A DNA stretch of 64,000 nt, taken from NCBI GenBank assembly GCA_033344815.1, contig JAWPMR010000001.1, positions 3,706,136-3,770,135 of the forward strand, written 5' to 3'. Of the stretch, positions 9,536-19,036 are shown piece by piece. The stretch comes from Paracoccaceae bacterium. Lineage in GTDB: Bacteria > Pseudomonadota > Alphaproteobacteria > Rhodobacterales > Rhodobacteraceae. The position numbers were made by a program, and so were the translations under genes. Every line of letters begins with the position of its first letter. Positions within the stretch are counted from its first letter, which is position 1. Below the pieces are notes generated by a model. The model made no database searches and had not been told where the DNA came from. It saw nothing but the letters and a program-made list of their open reading frames with translations.

Positions 9536-9742
9536 CTACTGGCCCCCTTGCTTCCGGAAGAAGACATACGCAACAATCAAGCACACGGCGACAAACTGTG
9601 CCGCTAAACGATAGCGCATCAACTTGTTGGAGTTTTTCTTGTTGAACGCGCCACCTTTGGCGAATCCGCCCAGGCCGAGCGTCAAGACAACGACGACCGC
9701 AAGGCAGGCTGCAACGGCTACAATGAACAGGGGATCACCCAC
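9536..9742 (-). CDS. Small HIG1-like 'twin transmembrane' protein
   Basis: This is a 68-aa membrane protein with two hydrophobic segments. The first is near residues 4-23 and the second near 46-62. They flank a GGAFNKKNSNKLMRYR loop that closely resembles the HIG1 domain (RGGEFNxKxSNKLMR). I chose the GTG at 9742, not the upstream in-frame ATG that gives a 92-aa frame. An AGAAGGA ribosome-binding site lies 9 nt before this GTG, and the longer N-terminus lacks family similarity. HIG1 proteins associate with cytochrome c oxidase in mitochondria and alphaproteobacteria; a respiratory role here is inferred. Confidence 0.82.
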   Translation of the reverse strand: MGDPLFIVAVAACLAVVVVLTLGLGGFAKGGAFNKKNSNKLMRYRLAAQFVAVCLIVAYVFFRKQGGQ

Positions 9743-9826
9743 GGCGTTTTTCCTTCTCTTGCCCAGCGGCATATGTAGGCGCGCAATTGGTAAAGGCGAC
9801 CCGCTTTTTTGCATTTTCGACTTTTG

Positions 9827-10654
9827 TCATCGCGTCAATACCCAATCCAAGGCGCGGGTCGGAAGCAGCCGACGTAACGCGCCCATGATATAAGTTGGCG
9901 TGGTCACATAATACCTTGGTTGCGGGCGCGGCGATTCCAAAGCTCGAATCAGTTTGCTGAGCACAGCGTTTGCGGGCAATTCGAATGTATCTGGGCCGCG
10001 GTCTTCGTAAAGGCGTTTGTTTAGGTCACTTTCATATTGCATGCGGCGGGGTGACGCGCGCCAGTCTACCCATTTTTCAAAATGGGCCACAGAATTTTGG
10101 CGGATTTTTGAGGTCACCGGGCCGGGTTCTATCAACACCACATCAATCGGCGTGTCACGCATTTCAATGCGTAGGGTGTCTGTCAGCCCCTCGAGCGCAT
10201 ATTTTGTGGCGTTATATGCTCCGCGCCACGGCAGGGTAATAAACCCCAGGACCGAGGAGCATTGAATGATCCGGCCATGCCCTTGTTTGCGCATCACGGG
10301 AATGATCGCGCGCGTCAGGTGATGCCATCCAAAGAAATTCGCTTCAAAAATAGCGCGCAGAGCGTTCGTCGGCAGATCTTCGACGGCGCCCGGAGTACCG
10401 TGGGCACCATTGTTGAAAACCGCGTCAAGTGTACCACCGGTCGCGGCAAGTACTTCGGCCAATGCGGAGTCGATTGACTTTGGGTCGGTGTAGTCCAACT
10501 GGGGACTGTCAAAACCCTCAGATTTTAATCGCTCGCAGTCTTCGACTGCCCGACAGGCTGCGAAAACACGCCAACCTTTGGCCTTCATACCAACCGCGCA
10601 ACAATACCCGATGCCAGATGAACAGCCGGTGATGAGGATGGATTTTTGCGTCAA
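9827..10654 (-). CDS. Short-chain dehydrogenase/reductase (SDR)
   Basis: This is a 275-aa classical SDR. The cofactor motif is ILITGCSSGIGYC, then NNGAHG, the catalytic YNATKYALEG (YxxxK), and EPGPVTSK. The start chosen is TTG at 10654, preceded by AGAGG, giving MTQKSILITG. A longer in-frame reading to 10711 adds 19 residues with no family support. The substrate is not evident. It lies on the minus strand 59 bp after the SH3 protein gene. Confidence 0.87.
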   Translation of the reverse strand: MTQKSILITGCSSGIGYCCAVGMKAKGWRVFAACRAVEDCERLKSEGFDSPQLDYTDPKSIDSALAEVLAATGGTLDAVFNNGAHGTPGAVEDLPTNALRAIFEANFFGWHHLTRAIIPVMRKQGHGRIIQCSSVLGFITLPWRGAYNATKYALEGLTDTLRIEMRDTPIDVVLIEPGPVTSKIRQNSVAHFEKWVDWRASPRRMQYESDLNKRLYEDRGPDTFELPANAVLSKLIRALESPRPQPRYYVTTPTYIMGALRRLLPTRALDWVLTR

Positions 10655-10713
10655 AAGAGCCTCTTTGCATGGGTCACTGACAGAATTGGCAAAAAGGACA
10701 ACGAGGCGCAAGC

Positions 10714-11358
10714 CTATCCGTTGGTCAACAGATAATCAGCAATCCATCCTTCAGGTCCGCCAGAGACCGGGCGCAATCTGATCCATCCGGATCCATCATC
10801 CTGTAGAACTTCAACCTCTGTATCGCGATTCAGTTTTGTGACAACATCAAAACCCGTACCCGGACCGCCACGCATATTAACGATCGCACCGGCAACAAAG
10901 CGTATGTCGCGACGTGTAGTTACATTTTCAGACGAGGCCTGCGAGCGCGATCCAGAAAAAATGATGCTGGGCAAAACACCATTCTCATCAGGTGTGCTGT
11001 CAAAGGTAACAGTCGTCGCGTCGATGACCTTTGGCGATGCCAATGGCACAATCTCGATCGGCCGTTCCGCTGGTTTCGCAAGTATGGGCTGGCTGGGCGT
11101 ATTCTGACGCGCGTTGGCGACGTCCTCGAACGAGGTAAGATTCAGCGCCATGCGCGTGACGCTCGGCCTTTCTTCGATCGCTTCCGGTTCGGCGACCTCG
11201 GCACTGGCAGTGTCGATAGTCCGAGATGTTTCATCGGGATCCATTCGCGCAAGAACCGCAGCATTTCGCGCAGCAACCGGATCGAAATCAGCACCGCCAC
11301 TTAGCTCATAAAATGCCAGAGCCAGAAATCCAAAACTTACCAAAATCAAATTTCTCAT
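10714..11358 (-). CDS. SH3 domain-containing protein, membrane-anchored or exported
   Basis: A 214-aa protein with one N-terminal hydrophobic segment (residues 3-18, LILVSFGFLALAFYEL), a long low-complexity linker, and a C-terminal bacterial SH3 domain. The SH3 block reads AGAIVNMRGGPGTGFDVV, then VEVLQDDGSGWIRLR and GWIADYLL. The ATG at 11358 has GAGGG 7 nt upstream and is preferred to the TTG two codons earlier. Such domains usually bind peptidoglycan or act as targeting modules in the periplasm; the specific job here is unknown. Confidence 0.83.
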   Translation of the reverse strand: MRNLILVSFGFLALAFYELSGGADFDPVAARNAAVLARMDPDETSRTIDTASAEVAEPEAIEERPSVTRMALNLTSFEDVANARQNTPSQPILAKPAERPIEIVPLASPKVIDATTVTFDSTPDENGVLPSIIFSGSRSQASSENVTTRRDIRFVAGAIVNMRGGPGTGFDVVTKLNRDTEVEVLQDDGSGWIRLRPVSGGPEGWIADYLLTNG

Positions 11359-11562
11359 AACCAAACCCTCGTCCCAACTGATTCCTGTCTAACACATATT
11401 TGACCGTTTTGGGTCTGTCACAATCGAAATTGGTTTCTTTTCGCGGCAATTCACAGTTTGGCATACGATTTTTATGATGTTGCGGCCGCGCCCAAGCAAA
11501 CCGGTGTGGTTTCGATCATATCCTGCTTGTTTGGGCGTCTGCAGAGCGTTACACAACCTCTA

Positions 11563-13866
11563 ATGGCCGACGATATTGATATTCCCGACATGCCGCATGA
11601 CGATTTGTCCGAACCTTTGCGTCGGGCTTTGGGCGAGCGTTATCTGACCTATGCACTCAGCACGATTATGCATCGGGCATTGCCGGACGCGCGTGACGGT
11701 CTGAAGCCGGTTCATCGACGAATACTCTATGCGATGCGAGAGTTGCGGCTAAATTCAACGGGCGGTTTTCGCAAGTCGGCGAAGATCTCTGGTGACGTGA
11801 TGGGTAATTATCATCCGCACGGGGATGCGGCAATTTACGACGCCATGGCGCGGCTCGCACAAGATTTCAACGTGCGTTATCCGCTTGTCGACGGGCAAGG
11901 AAATTTTGGCAATATCGATGGGGATAACCCAGCGGCCAGTCGATATACCGAAGCCCGCATGACCGCTGTTGCCGAGGCAATGCTTGATGGGCTGAATGAA
12001 AACGCTGTCGATTTTCGTGAAAACTACGATGGAACGCTGACCGAGCCTGTCGTATTGCCCGCGCAGTTCCCGAATTTACTCGCCAATGGATCCAGCGGGA
12101 TCGCTGTGGGCATGGCAACAAATATCCCACCTCACAATATTTCGGAGCTTTGTGATGCCTGTATCCACCTGATCAAAACGCCGGATGCACGCGATGATAC
12201 GCTGTTGAACTACGTACCGGGTCCGGATTTTCCAACGGGTGGCGTGATCGTGGAGCCTCCCGAAAATATCGCGACGGCATATCGTACCGGGCGTGGGTCA
12301 TTCAGGCTGCGGTGTCGTTGGGAAATTGAGGATCTTGGACGCGGTCAGTGGCAGATTGTGGTCACGGAAATCCCGTACCAAGTTCAAAAATCTAAACTGA
12401 TCGAGAAGATCGCGGAGCTTATCCAAACCAAAAAGATACCTATTTTGGCAGACGTACGCGACGAGTCTGCGGATGATGTGCGCATGATCATTGAGCCTAG
12501 ATCGCGGTCTGTAGATGCGGATGTTCTGATGGGCATGCTGTTTCGAAACTGCGATCTGGAAGTCCGGTTCTCGCTGAATATGAACGTGTTGATTGACGGT
12601 CTCACGCCCAAAGTGTGTTCGATGAAAGAAGTGCTGCGTGCTTTCTTGGACCACCGCCGGGAAGTTCTGGTCCGTCGCTCTACGCATCGGTTGGAAAAGA
12701 TCGATCATCGTCTGGAGGTTCTCGAAGGGTTCATCATTGCCTTTTTGAACCTTGACCGCGTGATCGATATCATCCGTTACGATGAGGACCCAAAAGCTGC
12801 CTTGATGCGTGAGGACTGGGGTAAAACGCATGCCCGCGCGATGGACGAGGCCGATTACGTTTCGCCATCCGCAGGCGAAGGTGAGCTCAGCGAAATCCAG
12901 GTCGAAGCCATTTTGAATATGCGCCTGCGGTCCTTGCGGCGCCTTGAAGAAATGGAATTGTTGCGCGAGCAGTCCGATCTGATGGAAGAACGGGCCAGCA
13001 TCGAGGACTTGCTGGAAAGTCCGCAACTACAATGGGATAGCATCACGGCCCAGTTGCGTGAGACGAAAAAACAATTTGGCAAAGATTACGCAGGTGGTGC
13101 GCGTCGCTCGACCTTCGCCGAAGGCGCTGTCATTGAAGAAGTCCCCATCGAAGCGATGATCGACCGCGAGCCCATCACCGTTGTTTGTTCGCAGATGGGG
13201 TGGGTACGGGCCATGACCGGGCATATTGATCTGACCCGCGAGTTGAAATTCAAAGACGGCGATGCGTCACGGTTTATCTTTCACGCCGAAACAACGGACC
13301 GGTTGCTGGTGTTTGGCTCAAATGGCCGGTTTTATACAGTATCTGCGTCAAATTTGCCCGGTGGGCGGGGCATGGGTGAACCACTTCGTTTGATGGTTGA
13401 TCTGCCCAATGAGGCCGAAATCGTGACTATTCTGACCCATCAGGCCGGGCGCAAACTCCTCGTCGCTTCCAACGCGGGGGACGGTTTCGTCGTGCCGGAA
13501 GATGATGTGATTGCGCAGACCCGCTCGGGCAAGCAGGTGTTGAACGTACGCGGTGATACACGGGCTTTGGTCTGTAAACCTATTGAGGGTGACAGCGTGG
13601 CTGTCGTGGGCGAAAATCGCAAAGTGCTTGTGTTTGGCCTTGATGAACTGCCGGAGATGGGCCGTGGCAAGGGCGTGCGATTGCAAAAGTACAAAGACGG
13701 CGGCCTGAGCGACGCAACCACATTCACTGGCTCTGAGGGTCTCAGCTGGCTCGACCCGGCAGGGCGCACGCGCACAGAAAACGAGCTCACTGAGTGGACC
13801 GGCAAACGTGCGAGCGCCGGTCGCATGGCACCGCGTGGATTCCCAAGAGACAATAAATTCAACTGA
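11563..13866 (+). CDS. parC: DNA topoisomerase IV subunit A
   Basis: The DNA-cleaving subunit of topoisomerase IV (about 767 aa). It has the winged-helix block RALPDARDGLKPVHRRILYAM and the active-site Tyr in PAASRYTEARM, followed by a long coiled-coil and a C-terminal beta-pinwheel domain. The segment matching the quinolone-determining region reads YHPHGDAAIYDAM. It has Ala and Asp where E. coli ParC has Ser80 and Glu84. Upstream in-frame codons extend to 11458, but residues before MADDIDIPDMP show no family similarity. It is convergent with the P450 gene, with 11 bp between them. Confidence 0.95.
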   Translation: MADDIDIPDMPHDDLSEPLRRALGERYLTYALSTIMHRALPDARDGLKPVHRRILYAMRELRLNSTGGFRKSAKISGDVMGNYHPHGDAAIYDAMARLAQDFNVRYPLVDGQGNFGNIDGDNPAASRYTEARMTAVAEAMLDGLNENAVDFRENYDGTLTEPVVLPAQFPNLLANGSSGIAVGMATNIPPHNISELCDACIHLIKTPDARDDTLLNYVPGPDFPTGGVIVEPPENIATAYRTGRGSFRLRCRWEIEDLGRGQWQIVVTEIPYQVQKSKLIEKIAELIQTKKIPILADVRDESADDVRMIIEPRSRSVDADVLMGMLFRNCDLEVRFSLNMNVLIDGLTPKVCSMKEVLRAFLDHRREVLVRRSTHRLEKIDHRLEVLEGFIIAFLNLDRVIDIIRYDEDPKAALMREDWGKTHARAMDEADYVSPSAGEGELSEIQVEAILNMRLRSLRRLEEMELLREQSDLMEERASIEDLLESPQLQWDSITAQLRETKKQFGKDYAGGARRSTFAEGAVIEEVPIEAMIDREPITVVCSQMGWVRAMTGHIDLTRELKFKDGDASRFIFHAETTDRLLVFGSNGRFYTVSASNLPGGRGMGEPLRLMVDLPNEAEIVTILTHQAGRKLLVASNAGDGFVVPEDDVIAQTRSGKQVLNVRGDTRALVCKPIEGDSVAVVGENRKVLVFGLDELPEMGRGKGVRLQKYKDGGLSDATTFTGSEGLSWLDPAGRTRTENELTEWTGKRASAGRMAPRGFPRDNKFN

Positions 13867-13877
13867 CGCTGAGTCAC

Positions 13878-15248
13878 CTAGATGGGCTCTGCCATCAACC
13901 AAACCCCACCTTCAGGTCGCAAGGTCAGGATCATCACAGGATTAGGATCACGCCCTTTCACGGGTGTAAAACGGAACCTTCCGAGCAGCGTGGCAAGGAT
14001 GATCACTGCCTCTTGCAGAGCAAATGACGCGCCAATGCAAATGCGTGGCCCATCGCCAAAAGGCAAGTAGGCGTAACGGTCAATCGCTTTTCGGTCCGCA
14101 AACCGATCCGGATCAAATTGATCGGGATTGTTCCAGAGCATTTGATGCCTGCCCAAAGCATAAATTGGGATCATCACCGTATCGCCGGGTCGGATATCCG
14201 CGCCACCAAGATCGTCCGCCTTTTGGGCCGTGCGCGATACAATTCCTGCCGGGGGATAGAGGCGCAAAGCTTCATCAATGATCTGCCGTACCATTGGCAA
14301 TTGATCGACATCATCCCCTGTGGCGGACCGTTCGCCCAAAACGTTTTTTACTTCTTTGCGCGCACGGTCCTGAACACCTGGATCGAAGGCGCACAGGTAG
14401 AGCGACCAAGCGAGAGTTAGGGCGGTTGTTTCATGTCCGGCAACAATGAAGGTCAATAGATTGTCGCGTAATTCTGCAGTGTTCATACTGCGTTTCGTTT
14501 TGGGATCCTCTCCAGCAAGCAGAAGGTCCAAAAGGTCCGGGATTGTGCCTGGTCCGCGCGCCGCACGCGCCTCTATTGCGCGGTCAGCATCTGCCTTCAT
14601 GCTGCTCATCGACTGCGCTGACACGATCCGTCCCGGACGTGGCATCCAATCCGGCGCGCCCAATACATCAAGCAAAGACACACGCCCGGCTTCGGCGACA
14701 TAAGCGTCGATGGAGCGATGAATGGCTTCTCGATCGAAACTGCCGTCATCGCTGAATGTGACTTCGGAAATCACGTCGAAAGTGGCCGTGATCATCTCAT
14801 CCAGCAGATTTATCGCCTTTGGTCCTGCCTGGCCAATCCGATCCGCACTCCGTTTTGCCGCTGCAGTCATCACCGGGGCAAGAGCACGCACGTTGCGATG
14901 CGAAAAAACAGGAGCGGCCATGCGTCGTTGCCATCGCCACTGCGCGCCCTCCGCTATAAAAAGTGAATCGCCTACTGCGGGTCGCAACAGGTTTTTGGTC
15001 ACAATGGATTTCGGGTAATTATCCAGCTTGTCCAACAGCATCTGGCGAATTGCCGTGGGCTCCATGATCATATGCCAACGCCGCCCGGTCTTTCCGGAAA
15101 CGACCGGATCACGCGTCGCAATCTCGGGTATGATGCTCAAAATGTTTTCTCGCATCAGGCGGAAGCTCTGAAGTACGTTTTGTTGTTCGCGCACCAGTGA
15201 AACGCGTACTGGCAGATGAATTGTACTGTCTGTGGCTGGTTTGAGCAT
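13878..15248 (-). CDS. Cytochrome P450
   Basis: This is a 456-aa soluble class I-like bacterial P450. The I-helix oxygen-activation motif is AGHETTALTLAWSLYLC. The ExxR motif is in IDEALRLYPPAG and the heme-thiolate loop is FGDGPRICIGASFA, with the Cys ligand. No reductase or ferredoxin is fused or adjacent. The substrate is unknown; the CYP102-heme-domain-like overall pattern hints at fatty acids or hydrocarbons, which is only an inference. It is divergent from the lipoprotein gene at 15378. Confidence 0.94.
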   Translation of the reverse strand: MLKPATDSTIHLPVRVSLVREQQNVLQSFRLMRENILSIIPEIATRDPVVSGKTGRRWHMIMEPTAIRQMLLDKLDNYPKSIVTKNLLRPAVGDSLFIAEGAQWRWQRRMAAPVFSHRNVRALAPVMTAAAKRSADRIGQAGPKAINLLDEMITATFDVISEVTFSDDGSFDREAIHRSIDAYVAEAGRVSLLDVLGAPDWMPRPGRIVSAQSMSSMKADADRAIEARAARGPGTIPDLLDLLLAGEDPKTKRSMNTAELRDNLLTFIVAGHETTALTLAWSLYLCAFDPGVQDRARKEVKNVLGERSATGDDVDQLPMVRQIIDEALRLYPPAGIVSRTAQKADDLGGADIRPGDTVMIPIYALGRHQMLWNNPDQFDPDRFADRKAIDRYAYLPFGDGPRICIGASFALQEAVIILATLLGRFRFTPVKGRDPNPVMILTLRPEGGVWLMAEPI

Positions 15249-15377
15249 GAATTCCCACCCTTAATGCCGAAAAATAGCGTGGATCATGCGGGCTTCCACC
15301 TATGAAATGGGGCGGCGGATTGCACGCCCGCATGGCTTGAGCTAGTCAGGTGCACAAGAAAAACAAACGGGTGCAGT

Positions 15378-16001
15378 ATGATCAGGCTTCTCATGGTTCT
15401 AACGGGCGTACTTGGACTTGCTGCCTGTACTGGGGCCAGTGACCTTAATGAACCTCCGGTGCCTCTGGGTAATTTCAGTCTGGAGCACAATATTGTGGTT
15501 GCACCGAAAGTTGAGACAACCGCAACAGTAAGCCGGGAGGTTACCCAAAAAGAGCTTACGGATGCCGTACAACTGGCAATTGCTGAGCGTTTCGACAGGT
15601 ATGAAGGTTCAAAGAAGTATCATTTTGGCGTGAGCATCGAAGGGTATGTTTTGGCCAAGCCAGGCGTTCCGGTCTTGCTGGCCCCGAAGTCAGCGATGAT
15701 TTTGCGGATCACCGTTTGGGATGATGCACAGGGCAAGAAACTCAATGAGGAGCCCGAGCAGCTTACCATTTTGGAAACATTGGACGGCGATAGTATTATC
15801 GGCACCGGTTGGACCCAGACGAAAGACACGCAATTGCGTAACCTGTCGCGGAATGCAGCTCAGGCGATCGAAAACTATATCGTAAAACAGAATGCGGAAC
15901 TGGGTTGGTTCAAGGATGAAGTCGGTGAAACAGGCGCTGTTATCGGCGGCACCGACTCCACTGTGACGACCTTGAAAAGTGAAGCGCTTAGCGAAGAGTA
16001 G
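15378..16001 (+). CDS. Predicted lipoprotein of unknown function
   Basis: A 207-aa exported protein with a lipoprotein signal peptide (RLLMVLTGVLGLAAC, lipobox LAAC, Cys at residue 17). The mature part has a central domain with the segments TQKELTDAVQLAIAERFDRY and YHFGVSIEGYVLAKPG. It ends with a low-complexity tail. No Asp follows the Cys, so outer-membrane localisation is likely. The family is one of conserved roseobacter lipoproteins without assigned function. It is divergent from the P450. Confidence 0.75.
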   Translation: MIRLLMVLTGVLGLAACTGASDLNEPPVPLGNFSLEHNIVVAPKVETTATVSREVTQKELTDAVQLAIAERFDRYEGSKKYHFGVSIEGYVLAKPGVPVLLAPKSAMILRITVWDDAQGKKLNEEPEQLTILETLDGDSIIGTGWTQTKDTQLRNLSRNAAQAIENYIVKQNAELGWFKDEVGETGAVIGGTDSTVTTLKSEALSEE

Positions 16002-16021
16002 TCGATCGACTCAACTCGTGC

Positions 16022-16050
16022 TTGATTTCCAACGATGATCGCAATACATC
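16022..16050 (+). promoter_or_regulatory. Candidate sigma70-like promoter for tuf copy 1
   Basis: TTGATT and TACATC are separated by exactly 17 bp, placing the start about 55 bp before the tuf start codon. The match is moderate. Confidence 0.4.
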
Positions 16051-16112
16051 GCGCGCCATGTGAATAGCGGGGTCAATCATGGCCCCTTGCAAGGAAAAGG
16101 GCGCCTCTCACC

Positions 16113-17288
16113 ATGGCAAAGGCAAAGTTTGAACGTAATAAACCGCACGTAAACATTGGCACGATTGGTCACGTTGACCACGGCAAGACGACGTTGACGG
16201 CGGCGATCACGAAGTATTTTGGCGATTTTCAGGCCTATGACCAGATTGATGGTGCGCCCGAAGAGAAAGCCCGTGGCATCACGATTTCCACGGCACACGT
16301 GGAATATGAGACCGAAAACCGTCACTATGCCCACGTCGATTGCCCGGGCCATGCGGACTATGTGAAAAACATGATCACGGGTGCGGCGCAAATGGATGGT
16401 GCGATCCTGGTGGTGAACGCGGCTGACGGCCCGATGCCACAAACCCGCGAGCACATTCTGCTGGGTCGCCAGGTCGGCATCCCGACGATGGTTGTCTACA
16501 TGAACAAAGTCGACCAGGTCGATGACGAAGAACTGCTGGAACTGGTTGAGATGGAAATCCGCGAGCTTCTGTCCAGCTACGAATATCCTGGTGACGACAT
16601 TCCTGTGATCCCCGGCTCGGCGCTGGCGGCGATGGAAGGCAACAACCCTGAGATTGGTGAAGAATCCATCAAGAAGCTGATGGCGGCTGTGGATGAGTTC
16701 ATCCCGACGCCGGAGCGTGCGATTGACCAGCCGTTCCTGATGCCTGTGGAAGACGTGTTCTCGATCTCCGGTCGCGGGACTGTTGTGACGGGCCGTGTTG
16801 AGCGTGGCGTGATCAACGTGGGTGACGAGATTGAAATCGTTGGCATCCGCGACACGGCGAAAACCACCTGCACGGGCGTTGAAATGTTCCGCAAACTGCT
16901 GGATCGTGGTGAAGCTGGTGATAACATCGGCGCATTGTTGCGCGGGATCGACCGTGAAGGCGTTGAGCGGGGACAGGTGCTGTGCAAGCCCGGTTCCGTG
17001 AAGCCCCACACCAAGTTTGAAGCCGAAGCCTATATCCTGACCAAGGATGAGGGTGGGCGTCACACGCCGTTCTTCGCAAACTACCGTCCGCAGTTTTACT
17101 TCCGCACAACGGATGTGACGGGCACGGTTCAGCTGGCAGAAGGCACCGAAATGGTGATGCCGGGCGACAACGTGTCCTTTGGTGTTGAGCTGATCGCGCC
17201 GATCGCCATGGAGCAGGGCCTGCGTTTCGCGATCCGCGAAGGCGGCCGCACCGTCGGCGCCGGCGTCGTCAGCAAAATCACAGAGTAA
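16113..17288 (+). CDS. tuf: Elongation factor Tu, copy 1
   Basis: EF-Tu (391 aa) delivers aminoacyl-tRNA to the ribosome. GTPase motifs are [10 protein letters not shown] (G1), the switch region [15 protein letters not shown] (G3) and MNKVDQVDD (G4, NKxD). Domains 2 and 3 follow. The coding sequence reads as identical, base for base, to copy 2 at 37534. The identity runs from CACC just before the ATG to one base past the stop, and then both flanks diverge. This copy stands alone upstream of tRNA-Trp/secE and ends in a hairpin terminator. Confidence 0.98.
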   Translation: MAKAKFERNKPHVNIGTIGHVDHGKTTLTAAITKYFGDFQAYDQIDGAPEEKARGITISTAHVEYETENRHYAHVDCPGHADYVKNMITGAAQMDGAILVVNAADGPMPQTREHILLGRQVGIPTMVVYMNKVDQVDDEELLELVEMEIRELLSSYEYPGDDIPVIPGSALAAMEGNNPEIGEESIKKLMAAVDEFIPTPERAIDQPFLMPVEDVFSISGRGTVVTGRVERGVINVGDEIEIVGIRDTAKTTCTGVEMFRKLLDRGEAGDNIGALLRGIDREGVERGQVLCKPGSVKPHTKFEAEAYILTKDEGGRHTPFFANYRPQFYFRTTDVTGTVQLAEGTEMVMPGDNVSFGVELIAPIAMEQGLRFAIREGGRTVGAGVVSKITE

Positions 17289-17318
17289 GCTGCACAAAGA
17301 GCCGTGGATAAAAAATAG

Positions 17319-17349
17319 AAATGGGCCATCGCTATTCGGTGGCCTATTT
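17319..17349 (+). terminator. Hairpin terminator after tuf copy 1
   Basis: A 13-bp stem (AAATGGGCCATCG pairing with CGGTGGCCTATTT, with two G-U pairs) encloses a 5-nt loop. The stem ends in TTT but the T-run is short, so termination strength is uncertain. Confidence 0.6.
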
Positions 17350-17419
17350 GTCGTAAAGGCTTCTATCAGCGGTCGGGCGGGTCAAGCGATTAAGGTCGCT
17401 CAATACGAGAGTGAAAACT

Positions 17420-17569
17420 CTAATATTGTTGGAGACCAGATGTATCGCCGATCTGCACACTGTCGCTTTCATTTCCAGCAACATCCGTAATTGGATGGTT
17501 CATTTTAATGGCACATCCAGCCAGTATGATTGCGAAGGTTGCGACAAAGGAGATAAATTCCTTATGCAC
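17420..17569 (-). CDS. Small predicted lipoprotein (49 aa)
   Basis: On the minus strand a GTG start at 17569 is preceded by AAGGA at 8-nt spacing. The frame opens with a short charged segment, a hydrophobic stretch FISFVATFAII and a lipobox LAGC with Cys at residue 19. The mature peptide is about 31 residues and polar. The arrangement of start, ribosome-binding site and lipoprotein signal is hard to explain by chance. I do not recognise a family. It runs divergently from the acetyltransferase gene at 17795 and converges on the tuf terminator. The longer open frame to 17824 has no signal sequence and is less likely. Confidence 0.5.
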   Translation of the reverse strand: MHKEFISFVATFAIILAGCAIKMNHPITDVAGNESDSVQIGDTSGLQQY

Positions 17570-17794
17570 CGTTACGTTCCTTATTCTCGTTGTTTCCTGT
17601 AATCTGGCAGCAGTCAAAAATGTCTGTTCCGTTTTGGTTTCGCGAAATTGCGCGCCGTGAACCTGACCTGCCTGCAAATCGCTGGTGTGTAAGTGAACCG
17701 GATCACATATGTTGGCTTTTTTAAGTGCTGCGCTTTTCAAACGCTGCGTGTCGGATGAATCCGGGGGCAGCGACCGATCAATCGGAGACGTCCC

Positions 17795-18451
17795 ATGAGT
17801 ATGCCACCCCCTGACACAGTCCACCCGGTAGTGTTGCCTGATGGGACGGCGCTGCCCAACAATGTGTTCTTAAAAGCGGTGATAGATCATCCACGCATCA
17901 CTGTCGGTGAGTATACCTACGCAAATGACTTTGATCCGCCGGCGGATCCTGCCGCCTGGGCGGGCCGTATCGCGCCGTATCTTTTTCCCACATCTTCGGA
18001 TAGGTTGGTGATCGGCAAGTTCGGTCAATTTGCCCATGGTGTTCGCTTTATCACCCACTCTGCCAATCATGACATGCGTGGGTTTTCCACTTATCCTTTC
18101 GCGATTCACGATCCGCAACGGATTGTGTCCTATGCGACTGCCTTGCCAAAAGGGCGGGATACGGTAATTGGCCATGACGTTTGGATCGGCGCTGACGCAC
18201 GCATTCTGCCCGGGGCTCGCATTGGCTGCGGAGTAATCATCGGCACTGGAGCGGTCGTAGGGGGTGATGTGCCAGACTACAGCGTGATCGTGGGTAATCC
18301 CGGTCGCATAGTTAAAAGCAGGTTTGAACCGGAAACAGTCGCGCGGCTAATGGCGGTGTCGTGGTGGGATTGGCCCATTGAAACCATCGTGGCGCATGAG
18401 GCGTCAATCGTTGGTGCAGACATAGATGCGTTGGAAACAGTCATGCATTAG
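17795..18451 (+). CDS. CatB-like xenobiotic O-acetyltransferase (hexapeptide family)
   Basis: This is a 218-aa left-handed beta-helix acetyltransferase of the XAT/Vat/CatB group. Hexapeptide repeats occur in TVIGHDVWIGADARILPG, then ARIGCGVIIGTGAVVGGDV and YSVIVGNPGRIV. The catalytic His is expected in the loop FITHSANHDMRGFS. It transfers acetyl from acetyl-CoA to a hydroxyl group. Homologues acetylate chloramphenicol or streptogramin A, but most chromosomal members have unknown substrates, so a resistance phenotype should not be assumed. GGAGA lies before the ATG. Confidence 0.87.
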   Translation: MSMPPPDTVHPVVLPDGTALPNNVFLKAVIDHPRITVGEYTYANDFDPPADPAAWAGRIAPYLFPTSSDRLVIGKFGQFAHGVRFITHSANHDMRGFSTYPFAIHDPQRIVSYATALPKGRDTVIGHDVWIGADARILPGARIGCGVIIGTGAVVGGDVPDYSVIVGNPGRIVKSRFEPETVARLMAVSWWDWPIETIVAHEASIVGADIDALETVMH

Positions 18452-18489
18452 TTGTGATCGATTTTTCCTGCTATGCCGTGCGATCCCCC

Positions 18490-18518
18490 TTGAACCCAGC
18501 AGCATTTCCGACTAGGCC
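18490..18518 (+). promoter_or_regulatory. Promoter of tRNA-Trp
   Basis: TTGAAC and TAGGCC are separated by 17 bp. The predicted start lies about 6 nt before the mature tRNA, the normal geometry for a single-tRNA transcription unit. Confidence 0.5.
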
Positions 18519-18530
18519 AATCCCCGGCAT

Positions 18531-18606
18531 AGGGGTTTAGCTCAGTTGGTAGAGCATCGGTCTCCAAAACCGAGGGTCGTGGGTTCGAGTCCCTCAGCCC
18601 CTGCCA
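18531..18606 (+). tRNA. trnW: tRNA-Trp (CCA anticodon)
   Basis: A 76-nt cloverleaf with an encoded 3' CCA. The acceptor arm AGGGGTT pairs with AGCCCCT, the D-loop carries AGTTGGT, the anticodon loop is TCTCCAAAA with anticodon CCA, and the T-loop is GTTCGAGTC. Position just upstream of secE-nusG is typical of alphaproteobacteria. Confidence 0.97.
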
Positions 18607-19036
18607 ATTCTGAGAAGGCGCTAAGGAACGCTGCACGAGTGGTGGCGATAGTCCCAGACTGATATCATCTGCTGAAAACAAACATTCGGTGTTCTGGCAA
18701 GTCTGTGTGTGGGTAAGATTGCTCCGTACCGTGTTGAATTGAGTGACAACCGCAAGATGACGCAGCCATAGCGTCCAGCTCTCGAAATGATGTTGTTTCG
18801 CTTCTGCCGTTGGTGGGTCCGACTGGTAAGCTTGGCCGTTAGCGTAAAAACAGATGCGAAAAACGCGTCGAAAGCCGAGTTTGTTTGGCAATCGTTTTGA
18901 CCAAAGCCTTCGAACAACAAATAACGTGACCGGTACCCTGCTAAGCCAGTTTTTTGAGAGGCAAATGAAATCCCGCAAATGCCGGGAAACGGGTGGCTCA
19001 GGAGGCACGCACATTTGGTTGGCTTGTTGGCTGCTC
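18607..19036. other. Intergenic region between tRNA-Trp and secE promoter
   Basis: About 430 bp with no gene I can support. Open frames here on either strand lack a ribosome-binding site and family resemblance. The long minus-strand frame running across it is the familiar false reading of the tRNA-Trp complement. Confidence 0.6.

Noticed and set aside
16077-17297. 406-codon minus-strand frame opposite tuf (and the longer one opposite fusA/tuf2 at 36859-38484)
   Set aside because: Shadow frame caused by the strong codon bias of tuf and fusA; His/Arg-rich translation with no family features.
17795-18451. Calling the acetyltransferase a chloramphenicol resistance gene
   Set aside because: The XAT family is broad and the gene sits in a chromosomal core context; substrate cannot be judged from sequence.
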